A stretch of DNA of 64,000 nucleotides from Actinopolyspora biskrensis (GCF_013408175.1 NZ_JACBYW010000007.1:186001-250000), one strand, 5' to 3'; shown: positions 8,535-17,517, counted from the first letter of the stretch. Numbers and translations are program-made. Notes: generated by a model not told the origin, from the letters alone.

Positions 8535-9497
8535 GTGAACACGCTCGGTCGGATTCTGCTTGCCACGGGGGCGCTGGGCGCCTCCACGCTCGGTTATGCG
8601 GCGGGGATCGAACGCAGGCACTGGACCCTGCGGAAGGCCACGCTGCCGGTGCTGGCCGAGGGAAGTCCCAGACTTCGCGTGCTGCACGTCTCCGACCTGC
8701 ACATGACGCCGAACCAGCTGTCCAAGCAGCGCTGGGTGGCCGGGCTGGACGAGCTCGAACCGGACCTGGTCGTCAACACCGGTGACAACCTGGCCCATCC
8801 GCAGGCGGTCCCGGGGGTGCTGCGCGCTCTGGGGCCGTTGTTGGACCGTCCCGGCGTGTTCGTTTTCGGCAGCAACGACTACTACGCGCCGAAACCCAAG
8901 AATCCGGCTCGCTACCTGGTCCCCTCGGGGAAGAAGAAGCGCATCCGGGGTGAGCCGCTGCCGTGGCGGGATCTGCGCGCGGCCATGACGGAGCGCGGTT
9001 GGGTGGACCTGACGCACCGGCGCAGGCACCTGAACGTGGGCGGGGTGAGCGTGCACGCGGCGGGTCTGGACGATCCGCATCTCAAGCGGGACCGCTACGC
9101 GGAGATCGCGGGAAGGACCCCGGAGGATGTGCGGCTGGGGCTGGGCGTCACGCACTCCCCGGAGCCGCGGGTGCTGGACTCGTTCGACGGCGACGGCTAC
9201 GACCTGGTGCTCGCGGGCCACACCCACGGGGGGCAGCTCTGCCTGCCCGGTTTCGGGGCGATAGTGACCAACTGCGAGCTGGATCGTGCGCGGGCCAAGG
9301 GTCCTTCCGGCTGGGGGGCGCACATGCGGTTGCACGTTTCGGCCGGTCTGGGGACCTCTCCGTACGCTCCCGTCCGGTTCGCCTGCCCGCCGGAGGCTTC
9401 GCTGCTGACGCTCGTTCCGCGCTCGGAAGGCGGCGGTCCGGGGACGGTTCCGAGCGTGGAAGGGGCCCCCGTCGAGGACCGTGTCGGGATCAGATAG
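8535..9497 (+). CDS. Membrane-anchored metallophosphoesterase (Rv3683-like)
   Basis: 320 aa protein with an N-terminal hydrophobic segment (LGRILLATGALGASTLGYAAG) and a calcineurin-type phosphoesterase domain. Metal-binding motifs are in order: HVSDLHM, NTGDNLAHP, GSNDYY (the GNHE box, with S-N-D in place of G-N-H) and GHTHGGQLCLPG. Families of this kind cleave phosphoesters, in some cases UDP-lipids or nucleotides, at the membrane. In M. tuberculosis the orthologue directly follows ponA2, so a cell envelope role is reasonable. It is followed by tRNA-Pro. Confidence 0.9.
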   Translation: MNTLGRILLATGALGASTLGYAAGIERRHWTLRKATLPVLAEGSPRLRVLHVSDLHMTPNQLSKQRWVAGLDELEPDLVVNTGDNLAHPQAVPGVLRALGPLLDRPGVFVFGSNDYYAPKPKNPARYLVPSGKKKRIRGEPLPWRDLRAAMTERGWVDLTHRRRHLNVGGVSVHAAGLDDPHLKRDRYAEIAGRTPEDVRLGLGVTHSPEPRVLDSFDGDGYDLVLAGHTHGGQLCLPGFGAIVTNCELDRARAKGPSGWGAHMRLHVSAGLGTSPYAPVRFACPPEASLLTLVPRSEGGGPGTVPSVEGAPVEDRVGIR

Positions 9498-9559
9498 ACT
9501 TTGAGCTGTCGGTCGGCGGCGATCTGTCGGAGCCGACGGTGAGCCCCGATGGGGCGAGC

Positions 9560-9633
9560 CGGGGTGTAGCGCAGTTTGGGAGCGCGCCTCGTTCGGGTCG
9601 AGGAGGTCGTGGGTTCAAATCCCGCCACCCCGA
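9560..9633 (+). tRNA. tRNA-Pro (anticodon CGG)
   Basis: The acceptor stem CGGGGTG pairs with CACCCCG and the discriminator is A. The anticodon stem CCTCG/CGAGG encloses the loop TTCGGGT, giving anticodon CGG, which reads CCG, a frequent proline codon in GC-rich genomes. The T arm GTGGGTTCAAATCCCGC is canonical and CCA is not encoded. A strong terminator follows directly, and an accessory gene block begins downstream. Confidence 0.95.
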
Positions 9634-9642
9634 CGGTGAGTG

Positions 9643-9687
9643 ATCCGGTTACCGAGTGCCACGGCATTCGGTAACCGGATTTTTTTG
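9643..9687 (+). terminator. Rho-independent terminator after tRNA-Pro
   Basis: A long stem, ATCCGGTTACCGA…TCGGTAACCGGAT with minor imperfections at the loop end, is followed by TTTTTTT. It is one of the few classic U-tract terminators in the window. Confidence 0.92.
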
Positions 9688-9786
9688 GTTTCCTCACGGT
9701 ACGGTTCGCTTGGTCTGTCGGGTGCCTGCACGCGAGTCGGCACCTTGCCGCGGCGGGGCGCTCGAGCGACGACGACTCCTCGTCGA

Positions 9787-10806
9787 CTACTCCCCGGAGC
9801 CTTCTGAGCTCTGCTCGGCCTTGTGCGGTGGGGTCGCGGAGGTGAGGCGTGCCGTGACCGCGTCGACGACCTCCCCGCGCCGGGGATCCTCCGCGTCCAG
9901 TACCGAGCTCACCGCTTCGGCGATCACGGAGCGGAGAGCCTGTTCGTTCTCCGTCTGCTGACCGTCTCCGCCCGCTGCGAGCTCGGCCGCGTTCTTTCCC
10001 TGGGCGAACTGCCGGTGGAGTTCGAAGGTGTGCTTGTCGATCCAGCGCGTGAAGTCCACGAGGGTGAAGCGCTTGGATCCATCCACATAAGACGGCCACC
10101 CCGTGAATTCGCCGGGAGTGCGGCTGGCCGTGAGTTGTTGCAGTATGTCGAACAGGGCGTGCCGTTCGTCGTCGCGCATGTCTTCTCCCTCCGGGTCGAG
10201 CAGGTTTTCCATGTCCTGGCGGGTTCCCAGGTAGGCGTTGGCGTCGACGGGACTCTGCCCCGCCACCGTCGCCGAACTGGTGAACTGCAGAACTGCGACC
10301 TGGTTGCCTCCGTATCCGTTCCAGAAGTGCTCGGGTACGCGCTGGTAGATCTCACTGGCGTAGCCGCCGCGGTTGTCGGGGTACCGGGACTTCCACAGGG
10401 GTGGAAAGCCGGACAGGTCGGGGTTGCCGAGTCGCTGCCAGTACCACTCCGGCAGGTAGAGCAGGGGGGTTCGGAAACCGCGTCCGTGCAGTTCCTGGGT
10501 CAGCGCCCCGGTGAGCCCGGTGCCGCCGCCGCCTTCCTCGACATCGAGGATGACGGGGACGTCGGTGGGCACGGTCGCGGCGACGTGATCGGCCTGTGCC
10601 GCCGCGGAGGCTCCTTCGCGCTGGTAGTGGTAGGCGGCGGGCAGCAGTCCGGCCGATCGTGCCGCGGACAGGTTGTCCCGGAACCGGGGGTCGACGAAGC
10701 CGTCCCCTTCGGTGGCCTTGATGAACACGAACTCGAACGACTCGGCCCGAGCGCGGTGCATGTCGAACGGTCCCTGGTGATGCGAAACGTCGATCCCGTA
10801 GATCAT
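9787..10806 (-). CDS. GH25 lysozyme-like hydrolase without signal peptide
   Basis: 339 aa. Residues 1-190 form a glycoside hydrolase 25 domain with GIDVSHHQG at the N-terminus (D6) and the catalytic pair in ILDVEEG (D88, E90); these enzymes cleave MurNAc-GlcNAc bonds. The remaining ~150 residues (WIDKHTFELHRQF…) are charged, helical and unrecognised. No signal peptide or membrane segment is present, which is typical of phage endolysins needing a holin and unusual for a chromosomal autolysin. It has ATG with GGAG just upstream. It lies directly next to tRNA-Pro, a common integration spot, so it may be a phage relic or tail-associated lysin. Confidence 0.85.
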   Translation of the reverse strand: MIYGIDVSHHQGPFDMHRARAESFEFVFIKATEGDGFVDPRFRDNLSAARSAGLLPAAYHYQREGASAAAQADHVAATVPTDVPVILDVEEGGGGTGLTGALTQELHGRGFRTPLLYLPEWYWQRLGNPDLSGFPPLWKSRYPDNRGGYASEIYQRVPEHFWNGYGGNQVAVLQFTSSATVAGQSPVDANAYLGTRQDMENLLDPEGEDMRDDERHALFDILQQLTASRTPGEFTGWPSYVDGSKRFTLVDFTRWIDKHTFELHRQFAQGKNAAELAAGGDGQQTENEQALRSVIAEAVSSVLDAEDPRRGEVVDAVTARLTSATPPHKAEQSSEGSGE

Positions 10807-11058
10807 TGTCACTCCACGTGTGTTCGCGGTGCGGATCCGCGAGCGCTGCGGCCCCCTCGTGCTGTCGCTCTGCCCTGGCGGGCGGGTACGACGGCCGGCA
10901 TCCGTTCGGTACGCCCGCGTGAGCATGCAGCCGTTCGATCATCTCCCGAGGGAGATGCCCGGGACAATCAACCGACCGGATTGCTTTCCCTCGCCTGGTC
11001 GAGCGACAACGCGTACCCAGTGCCCACCTCGTTGGTCCGATCGGGCAGGATCGGTGGC

Positions 11059-12906
11059 GTGAGCACGTATCCAGGCGCCAACATTCCGGAAAAACTGTTC
11101 GACGATCCGGACAAGGAGGCGCGCTGGCGCGCCCGGTTCAGCGCTCCGCGCGTGTCGCTGCCGGACTGGGCCAGGGACGCCCCCCGGCGGAGTCTGTACG
11201 TGTCGAACGTGAGCGGCACCTGGGAGCTCTACGCCTGGGACCGTTCCGCGGACACGCACCGTCAGGTCACCGATCGGCCGAACGGCACCTTTCACGGCAC
11301 TCTCTCCGCCGACGGCACCCGCGTCTGGTGGTTCGACGACACCGACGGCGACGAGTTCGGGACCTGGAAGAGCGAGCCGTTCGACGAGTCGGACGCGGCA
11401 GGCGCCGAGAACCCCCTGCCCACGACGCACGCAGGCTATCCGGCGGGTCTGGAGCTCGGCTCGCGGGTGATCGCGCTGGGGATGTCCACCGACGACGGGG
11501 TGACCGTGTGGGTCTCCCGCGACGACGAGACCCCGCGAGTGGTGTACCAGCACGAGCAGGACGGCGGTCTGGCGACGCTGTCCTGGGACGAGAGCCTGCT
11601 GGTGCTCTCCCACTCCGAGCACGGCGACAGCCGCCACCCCGCGCTGCGGGTGCTGCGTACTTCGGACGGGTCGAAGCTCGCCGAGAAGTGGGACGGTTCG
11701 GGACTGGGGCTGGCCGCCCTGGACTTCGCCCCCGTGACGGGGGACACGCGGCTGCTGGTCTCGCACGAGCGGCGCGGACGCGAGGAGCTGCTCGTCTGGG
11801 ACGTGGCCACGGACGCGGAGACCGAGCTCGACCTCGGCCTGCCCGGCGAGGTTTCCGCCGACTGGTATCCGGACGGCTCGGCGCTGCTGATCGCGCACAC
11901 CCACCAGGCACGCACGACGCTCCACCGCTACGAGCTCTCCGACGGCGCGCTCACCCCGCTGCCCACCTCGCAGGGGACCGTGGGCGGTGCCTCCGTCCGG
12001 CCGGACTTCGCGGTGGAGTACACCTGGTCCTCGGCCGCCGTTCCCGGCCGGGTGCGTGTGCTCTCCTCGGAGGGCACCGACAGCGTGCTGCTCACTCCGG
12101 GGGGCGAGCGCGCTCCGGAGTCGAGGCCCGTCGAGGACGTGTTCGTGGAGGTTCCCTACGGGCCCAACGACACCGTGCACGCCCTGGTGGCGCGCCCGGA
12201 GGGCGCGGGAGAGGGGCCGATGCCCACGGTTTTCAATCTGCACGGTGGTCCGCACGCCGCCGACGAGGACCGCTTCTCGTCCTACCGCGCGGCGTGGCTG
12301 GAGGCTGGTTTCGCCGTGGTCGAGGTCAACTACCGCGGTTCGACCGGGTACGGCTCGGCCTGGCGCGACTCCATCGAGGGCAGGCCCGGCCTCACCGAGC
12401 TGGAGGACGTCGCCCGGGTGCAGGACTGGGCCGTCAAGGACGGGCTGACCACTCCGGAGCTCAGCGTGGTCTCCGGCGCGTCCTGGGGCGGGTACCTGGC
12501 ACTGCTGGCCCTGGGCACCCAGCCGGACCGTTGGGCGGGCGGTGTCGCCGGAGTGCCGGTGGCCGATTACGTCTCCGCCTTCGCGGACGAGATGGAACCC
12601 CTCCGGGCCTACGACCGGGCGCTGTTCGGCGGCTCCCCCGAGGAGGTGCCCCAGGTATACCGGGACTGCTCCCCGATCACCTACGTGGACGAGGTGCGCG
12701 CCCCCGTGCTGGTGCTGGCCGGGGACAACGATCCGCGGTGCCCGATACAGCAGGTGTTGAACTACCTGGACCGGCTGCAGCAGCGCGATCGGTCGTTCGA
12801 GTTCTACCGCTACGACGCCGGTCATGGTTCCCTCGTGATCGCGGAAACCCTGCGCCAGGTCGCCACCGAGATCCACTTCGCGCGCCGTGCAGTGGGGCTG
12901 GTCTGA
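11059..12906 (+). CDS. S9 family prolyl oligopeptidase / acylaminoacyl-peptidase
   Basis: 615 aa serine peptidase. The first ~370 residues form repeated WD/TolB-like beta-propeller blades (WYPDGSALLIAHTHQ, RVWWFDDTDGDEFG), which gate access to the active site. The C-terminal alpha/beta hydrolase holds the triad: Ser475 in GASWGGY, an Asp in GDNDPR (about 558) and His589 in DAGHGS. HGGPHA is the oxyanion loop. Such enzymes remove short peptides or N-acylated residues, usually in the cytosol; no signal peptide is visible. GTG start at 11059. It is divergent from the GH25 gene. Confidence 0.92.
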   Translation: MSTYPGANIPEKLFDDPDKEARWRARFSAPRVSLPDWARDAPRRSLYVSNVSGTWELYAWDRSADTHRQVTDRPNGTFHGTLSADGTRVWWFDDTDGDEFGTWKSEPFDESDAAGAENPLPTTHAGYPAGLELGSRVIALGMSTDDGVTVWVSRDDETPRVVYQHEQDGGLATLSWDESLLVLSHSEHGDSRHPALRVLRTSDGSKLAEKWDGSGLGLAALDFAPVTGDTRLLVSHERRGREELLVWDVATDAETELDLGLPGEVSADWYPDGSALLIAHTHQARTTLHRYELSDGALTPLPTSQGTVGGASVRPDFAVEYTWSSAAVPGRVRVLSSEGTDSVLLTPGGERAPESRPVEDVFVEVPYGPNDTVHALVARPEGAGEGPMPTVFNLHGGPHAADEDRFSSYRAAWLEAGFAVVEVNYRGSTGYGSAWRDSIEGRPGLTELEDVARVQDWAVKDGLTTPELSVVSGASWGGYLALLALGTQPDRWAGGVAGVPVADYVSAFADEMEPLRAYDRALFGGSPEEVPQVYRDCSPITYVDEVRAPVLVLAGDNDPRCPIQQVLNYLDRLQQRDRSFEFYRYDAGHGSLVIAETLRQVATEIHFARRAVGLV

Positions 12907-13000
12907 GCGCTCCCCGCGAGGACCGTCCACCGGAGTCCCCGGAGCCCGGGCGCGCGTCCCGCTCCGCCTCCGGTGGGTGCCGTCCGGGTGAACCGGCTCG

Positions 13001-13006
13001 TATCCT
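13001..13006 (+). promoter_or_regulatory. -10 element of LysR gene (leaderless)
   Basis: TATCCT lies 6 nt before the ATG at 13013. Confidence 0.5.
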
Positions 13007-13012
13007 GCGAGG

Positions 13013-13933
13013 ATGGTCGATCCCCGTTATATCGGCGTGTTCCACGCCGTCGTGCGCACCGGCTCCTACACGGCGGCCGCGCGCAGTCTCGGTTACAGCC
13101 AGCCCGCCGTCAGCCAGCAGATGCGGGCGCTGGAGCGGAGTCTGGACACTCCGTTGTTCCTCCGCGCCGGAGGCGGGCTGGAGCTCACCGAGGCGGGACG
13201 GATCCTCGCGGCGCACGCCGAGTCGGTCGTCGGCGACCTGACCGCCGCGGGCAACAAGATCGCCGCGGTGCGCGAACTCCGCAGCGGCAGCATCCGGATC
13301 TGCGCCTTCCCCAGCGCGAGCGCGACCCTGGTTCCCAGGGCGGTGGCCCGGGCCACCGAGCGGCATCCGGACCTGCGCATCCGGCTCAGCGAGGCCGAAC
13401 CCCCCGACTCGTTGGAGGCCCTCCGCCGGGGCGACTGCGACATGGCCCTGGCGTTCAGCTATCCGGACACCGCGGAACCGTGCGGCGAGGAGATCGTGGG
13501 CAGGGCCGTGCTGGACGATCCGCTGGTCGCGGTGCTGCCCACCGGGCACGAACTCGCCGGAAGCGAGTCGGTCGAACTGGCCGAGCTGGCGGGGCAACGC
13601 TGGATCGCGGGCTGCCCCCGGTGCCGGGAGCACTTCACCCGGGCCTGTTCCGCTGCCGGGTTCGAACCGGACATCGCCTTCACCACCGATGACAACCTCG
13701 CGGTGCAGGGGCTGGTCGCGGCGGGGGTGGGAATAGCCCTGATGCCCGCGCTGGTGCTGTCGTTCCTGCGGCACCCGAACGTGGTGGGCAGGAGGGTCGC
13801 CGGGCTCGAGCACCGGCGAGTGACCGCCTACGCGCTGCGGGAGCAGCACCGGATCCCGGCCACCGCCTCGATGCTGGACACCTTCGGCGAGGTGGGAGCG
13901 GAGATGAGCCTTGGGGACGACTCCCAGTTATAG
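13013..13933 (+). CDS. LysR-family transcriptional regulator
   Basis: 306 aa. The N-terminal winged helix-turn-helix (residues 1-60) carries AARSLGYSQPAVSQQMRALE, the LysR signature, followed by the linker helix. The rest is the periplasmic-binding-like effector domain (GSIRICAFPSASATLVP…). The effector is unknown. It is followed in the same direction by cysteine dioxygenase after 126 bp, and preceded by the S9 peptidase, so sulfur amino acid control is possible but only inferred from position. Confidence 0.93.
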   Translation: MVDPRYIGVFHAVVRTGSYTAAARSLGYSQPAVSQQMRALERSLDTPLFLRAGGGLELTEAGRILAAHAESVVGDLTAAGNKIAAVRELRSGSIRICAFPSASATLVPRAVARATERHPDLRIRLSEAEPPDSLEALRRGDCDMALAFSYPDTAEPCGEEIVGRAVLDDPLVAVLPTGHELAGSESVELAELAGQRWIAGCPRCREHFTRACSAAGFEPDIAFTTDDNLAVQGLVAAGVGIALMPALVLSFLRHPNVVGRRVAGLEHRRVTAYALREQHRIPATASMLDTFGEVGAEMSLGDDSQL

Positions 13934-14059
13934 GCAAAATCGGAAAGCGGAGGGACCGAGGTGAGACCCCCGCGCGTCGTGCGGCTATAAGCCGGAGTTG
14001 GCCCCCACCCAAGAATCCGGTGGTCGACGGGACCACGAGCCGCTGTGCATGGTTCGAGT

Positions 14060-14629
14060 ATGACCACCATGCGGACCGGACACCGGAATCAGCGCCTGAC
14101 CGAGCTGGCCGACGCGATTCGTGACTGCGTGCGCCCCGGGCACGGCCAGGCACACACCGCCGAACTGGTCAGGGAAGCGCTGCGCCCGTTCCTCGGAGTC
14201 CCGGGGCTGCTCCGGGAGGAGCAGCGCAGGGGAGACCCGGAGCGGTACCTGCAGCACGTGCTGCACGTGGAACCGGACGCGAGCTTCTCCGTGGTCGCGC
14301 TGGTCTGGCTGCCCGGCCAGCAGACACCGATCCACGACCACGTCGCCTGGTGCGTCACCGGCGTCTACCAGGGCGCGGAAAGCGAACAGCACTACGAGCT
14401 GCGGAACTCGCCGGAGGACGGCCCCCACCTGGTCCCGGGCGCGCTGGTGACCAACCACGAGGGAGAGGCCTGCGGTTTCGCCCCGCCCGGTGACATCCAC
14501 CTCGTGCGCAACTGCGGGCAGGACACCGCGATCTCGCTGCACGTCTACGGAGCCGACATCGGCGAGCTGGGAACCAGCGTGCGCAGGACCTACGACCTGC
14601 CCGTCCGCTCGGGGGCGGCCGCGGACTGA
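14060..14629 (+). CDS. Cysteine dioxygenase family protein
   Basis: 189 aa cupin enzyme of the cysteine dioxygenase type I family. The iron ligands are visible as TPIHDHVAWCVTG (two His) and GDIHLVRN (third His), with the HVYGADIG strand after them. The family oxidises L-cysteine with O2 to cysteine sulfinate in the cytosol, controlling cysteine levels. The second ATG (MTTMRTG) is chosen; the ORF opens at 14045, and neither start has a strong ribosome binding site. The convergent murQ gene begins its 3' end 57 bp away. Substrate could also be another thiol (mercaptopropionate), which the sequence alone does not settle. Confidence 0.9.
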   Translation: MTTMRTGHRNQRLTELADAIRDCVRPGHGQAHTAELVREALRPFLGVPGLLREEQRRGDPERYLQHVLHVEPDASFSVVALVWLPGQQTPIHDHVAWCVTGVYQGAESEQHYELRNSPEDGPHLVPGALVTNHEGEACGFAPPGDIHLVRNCGQDTAISLHVYGADIGELGTSVRRTYDLPVRSGAAAD

Positions 14630-14686
14630 GCCCGGAGACAGCGCACCGCTCCGGAGGAGCGCGTCGGATGCTTCCGCGGGAGTCCC

Positions 14687-15643
14687 TCACGAGCCCAGCG
14701 TGCGCAGGGCCTCCCGCACGTGCCCCTCGGACCGGGCCAGGGCCGCGGCCGCTCCGGCCACGTCCACCCCGCCGAGCATGTGCACCAGAGCCGTCTTGAG
14801 ATCACCGTCCGCCTCGTGCAGCGCCGACTCGCACTCCTGCCACGTGGCCCCGGTCGCCTCCCGCAGGATCCGCACGGTGCGCGTGCGCAGCTTCGCGTTC
14901 GTGGCCACCATGCTGACCATCAGATTGGAGTAGGTGCGTCCCAGCCGGACCATCACGGCGGTGGAGAAGGAGGTCAGCACCAGCTTCTGGGCGGTGCCCG
15001 CCTTCATCCTCGTGGAGCCGGTGATCGGTTCCGGTCCGGTGTCCACGGTGACGGCCGCGTCGACGGCGGGACCGCGGGCACGGTTCGGGTTTGACGAGAC
15101 CAGGGCCGTCGAGGCCCCCAGGCCGTGCGCGGCCTCCAGCGCCCCCAGCACGTAGGGGGTGTTGCCGGAGGCGGCCAGACCGATCACGATGTCCGCGCCG
15201 GTCGCCGCTCGCTCCACGGAGGCCGCTCCGGCCGCGGAGTCGTCCTCGGCGTTCTCCACGGCGTTCCACACGGCCGAGCTGCCACCGGCCAGATGCACCA
15301 CGAACCACTCCGGCGGCACGTTGTAGGTCGGCACCAGCTCGGCCGCGTCCAACACGGCGAGCCGCCCCGAAGTGCCCGCACCGACGTAGTGCACCCTGCC
15401 ACCGGAACGCAGCGCGTCCACGGCCAGGTCCACCGCGTGCGCGAGCTCCTGAAGAGCCCCTCCCACGGCCTCCGGCACGGAACGGTCCTCGGAGTTGAGC
15501 CGGTGCAGCAGGTCCAGCGTGTCCAGCCGGTCTATGTCGGTGGTTCGCGGATTGCCGAGCTCGGTCGGTGGCCGTTCCGACGTGTCGTCGTCCACGGAGC
15601 CCTCCCCACCGGCCGACGAGTGTCGTGCCTCGTGGTGGTTCAC
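14687..15643 (-). CDS. murQ: N-acetylmuramic acid 6-phosphate etherase (MurQ)
   Basis: 318 aa SIS-domain enzyme that splits the D-lactyl ether of MurNAc-6-phosphate to GlcNAc-6-phosphate in the cytoplasm. Signatures are HYVGAGTSGRLAVLDAAE (with the catalytic Glu), LAASGNTPY (sugar phosphate binding) and GSTRMKAGTAQK; the C-terminal helical segment is also present. Its GTG start overlaps the stop of the upstream rpiR-type gene by 4 bp (GTGA), so the two are translationally coupled. A ~25 residue acidic N-terminal extension precedes the conserved core. Confidence 0.95.
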   Translation of the reverse strand: MNHHEARHSSAGGEGSVDDDTSERPPTELGNPRTTDIDRLDTLDLLHRLNSEDRSVPEAVGGALQELAHAVDLAVDALRSGGRVHYVGAGTSGRLAVLDAAELVPTYNVPPEWFVVHLAGGSSAVWNAVENAEDDSAAGAASVERAATGADIVIGLAASGNTPYVLGALEAAHGLGASTALVSSNPNRARGPAVDAAVTVDTGPEPITGSTRMKAGTAQKLVLTSFSTAVMVRLGRTYSNLMVSMVATNAKLRTRTVRILREATGATWQECESALHEADGDLKTALVHMLGGVDVAGAAAALARSEGHVREALRTLGS

Positions 15644-16569
15644 CGGTGCTCCTCCCGTTGTCTGCGCCTGTCGGGACGTACCTGCAGGCGGTGTCCGCCG
15701 ACCGCTTTGGAGGTGGCCTGCAGGGCTTCTTTGGCGTCGTCCAGGTGGCGCTGGGCCACCCCGACGAACAGGCAGTCGATCACGGTGAGCTGGGCGATCC
15801 TGCTGGCCATCGCCCCCGAACGGTAGGTGGTCTCCCTGGCCGCCGTCGTGAGCACCAGATCGGCTATCTCGGTGATGGGGGAGCGCTCGAAGTTCGTGAT
15901 GGCGGCCGTGGTCGCCCCGCGGGTGCGGGCCTCCCGCAGGATCTCGACCGTTTCCGTGGTGGCCCCCGTGTGCGAGACGCCGATGGCCACGTCCCCGTCG
16001 CGCAGCAGCGCCGCCGAGGTCAGCGCGTTGTGCGTGTCGGGCCACGCGAAACACGTCAGACCTATGCGGTGCAGTTTCTGCTGCAGGTCGAGCGCGACGA
16101 ATCCGCTGGCTCCGACGCCGTAGACATCGATGCGTCCGGCCCCCGAGACGGCGTCGATCAGCGGAGCCAGCGCGTTCGTGTCGAGCTGTCCGGTGGTTTC
16201 CTCGACCGCTCGCGCGTCCGCGTAGCCGATCTTGTCGACTATCTGGGTGAGATCGTCCTCCTCGGAGATGTCGCTGCCCAGGTCCCGGTCCCGGCTGGTG
16301 GTGCGTGCCGTGTCGGCCGCGAGCGCTATCCGCAGCTCGGGATAACCGGTCACCCCGACCGCCTTGCAGAAGCGGGTCACCGTCGTTTCGCTGGTCTCGG
16401 CCGCTTCGGCCACCTCGGTGATGCTGCGGTGGGCGATCGAGGACGGGTCCGCGAGTACGATCCGTGCCACACGTTGCTCGGCGCGCGCCAGGCCGGGCAG
16501 CAGGGATCGGATCCGCACGAGCGGGCTGTGCTCGCCGGTCTCGGAACCCGCTTCATCGAGTGTGGCCAT
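15640..16569 (-). CDS. murR: RpiR-family regulator, MurR-like
   Basis: 309 aa. Residues 18-95 form the RpiR helix-turn-helix (ARAEQRVARIVL, EVAEAAETSETTVTRFCKAVG) and residues 130-285 a SIS sugar-phosphate sensor domain (DVYGVGASGFVALD, GVSHTGATTETVE). In Escherichia coli MurR represses murQP and responds to MurNAc-6-phosphate. Overlap with murQ supports the same role here. The ATG lies 6 nt after a -10 box, so it is probably leaderless. A symmetrical GTTA-C-TAAC sequence overlaps that box and may be the site of autorepression. Confidence 0.88.
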   Translation of the reverse strand: MATLDEAGSETGEHSPLVRIRSLLPGLARAEQRVARIVLADPSSIAHRSITEVAEAAETSETTVTRFCKAVGVTGYPELRIALAADTARTTSRDRDLGSDISEEDDLTQIVDKIGYADARAVEETTGQLDTNALAPLIDAVSGAGRIDVYGVGASGFVALDLQQKLHRIGLTCFAWPDTHNALTSAALLRDGDVAIGVSHTGATTETVEILREARTRGATTAAITNFERSPITEIADLVLTTAARETTYRSGAMASRIAQLTVIDCLFVGVAQRHLDDAKEALQATSKAVGGHRLQVRPDRRRQREEHR

Positions 16570-16575
16570 GTGGGA

Positions 16576-16605
16576 AAGTTACTAACATCACTGTTGAGCG
16601 GTCAA
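16576..16605 (-). promoter_or_regulatory. murR-murQ promoter and candidate operator
   Basis: On the minus strand TTGACC (16605-16600), an 18 bp spacer and TAACTT (16581-16576) form a good housekeeping promoter. Six bases separate the -10 from the ATG. The dyad GTTACTAAC at 16578-16586 overlaps the -10 and would block polymerase if bound. Confidence 0.6.
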
Positions 16606-16640
16606 ACGCCGTGCCCAACCTCCCCGCTCGGAACCGGCGC

Positions 16641-16669
16641 CGCCGGGGCGGGAGCCACCCGCCCCGGCG
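16641..16669 (-). terminator. GC-rich hairpin after erm
   Basis: A perfect 12 bp stem (CGCCGGGGCGGG and its complement) with a 5 nt loop lies just downstream of the erm stop codon and upstream of the murR promoter. No U tract follows; such stems are common actinobacterial terminators. Confidence 0.65.
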
Positions 16670-16692
16670 AGCCACGTCCCCCGCTCAGGGGG

Positions 16693-17517
16693 TCAGTCCC
16701 GGGACCTGCGGTTTTTCCGCGCGGGCTCCGAGCACAGTCGCCACAACCGTGCCCACTGCTCGGCCGTCAGGTCCTTCGGCAACGCGTCGGTCGGGAGCTC
16801 CCGATCACGCAGCCGGTGCGCGGCACCGGCGCCGTTCAGCTGCCCGGTGCGCACCAGGATCCGTAGTAGTCCGCGTCCTGGGCCGGTGAACACCCGCTTG
16901 ACGAAGCGTTGGTACGCCTCCCGTTCGGTGACCAGCGGACTCGGGCGGCGGTGGATCGTGATCAGACCGGCGTCCACGGAGGGGACCGGGCGGAAGGATC
17001 GCGCGGGGACGCGGGCGTGGAGTTCGAACTCGTACCACGGCCACCAGCTCGCGGTGAGCATGCTGGCACCGCCTACACCGGCGCGCCGGCGAGCGACCTC
17101 CCACTGGACCAGCAGCACGGCCGTCCGCCAGTGCTCCGCGGCGAGGACCCGCCGCAGTATGGGGGTGGTCAGGTGGAACGGCAGATTTCCCACCAGCGTG
17201 TGGGGGTGCCGGGGGAACCGGAAGCGCAGGACGTCATCCCGGACGACGCGCACGTTGTCCGGTGTGCGCTGTTCGAGCCTGTCCGCGTGCCGGGAATCCA
17301 GCTCCACGGCGGTTATCGGCCTTCCCGCCTCACCCAGTGGAACGGTGACCGCTCCACTGCCGGGGCACAGTTCCACTATCGGATCCGGTGCCTGCCCGGT
17401 CAGTCGCGTGATGGTGTCGATCGTCGCCCCGTCGACGAGGAGGTTCTGACCCAGTTCGTGTGGTCCGCCCGGGTGTGCGGCGACAGCAGTGTACGAGCGA
17501 GAACGTCGCTTGGACAT
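16693..17517 (-). CDS. erm: Erm-type 23S rRNA adenine N6-methyltransferase
   Basis: 274 aa SAM-dependent enzyme that methylates the macrolide-binding adenine of 23S rRNA (A2058 in E. coli numbering), giving macrolide-lincosamide-streptogramin B resistance. Visible motifs are ELGQNLLVDGATI at the N-terminus, VELCPGSGAVTVPL (SAM motif I), AVELDSRHADRL, and VGNLPFHLTTPIL (catalytic motif IV). The short basic N- and C-terminal tails match actinomycete Erm proteins better than KsgA. It has GCGGAG 7 nt before the ATG. A leader peptide and competing hairpins upstream suggest drug-inducible translation. No macrolide biosynthesis genes are nearby. KsgA-like dimethyltransferase is a less likely alternative. 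Confidence 0.88.
   Translation of the reverse strand: MSKRRSRSYTAVAAHPGGPHELGQNLLVDGATIDTITRLTGQAPDPIVELCPGSGAVTVPLGEAGRPITAVELDSRHADRLEQRTPDNVRVVRDDVLRFRFPRHPHTLVGNLPFHLTTPILRRVLAAEHWRTAVLLVQWEVARRRAGVGGASMLTASWWPWYEFELHARVPARSFRPVPSVDAGLITIHRRPSPLVTEREAYQRFVKRVFTGPGRGLLRILVRTGQLNGAGAAHRLRDRELPTDALPKDLTAEQWARLWRLCSEPARKNRRSRD

Noticed and set aside
9611-9633. tRNA-Pro 3' end as an att site
   Set aside because: No second copy of the tRNA 3' end was seen in the window and no integrase gene is present.
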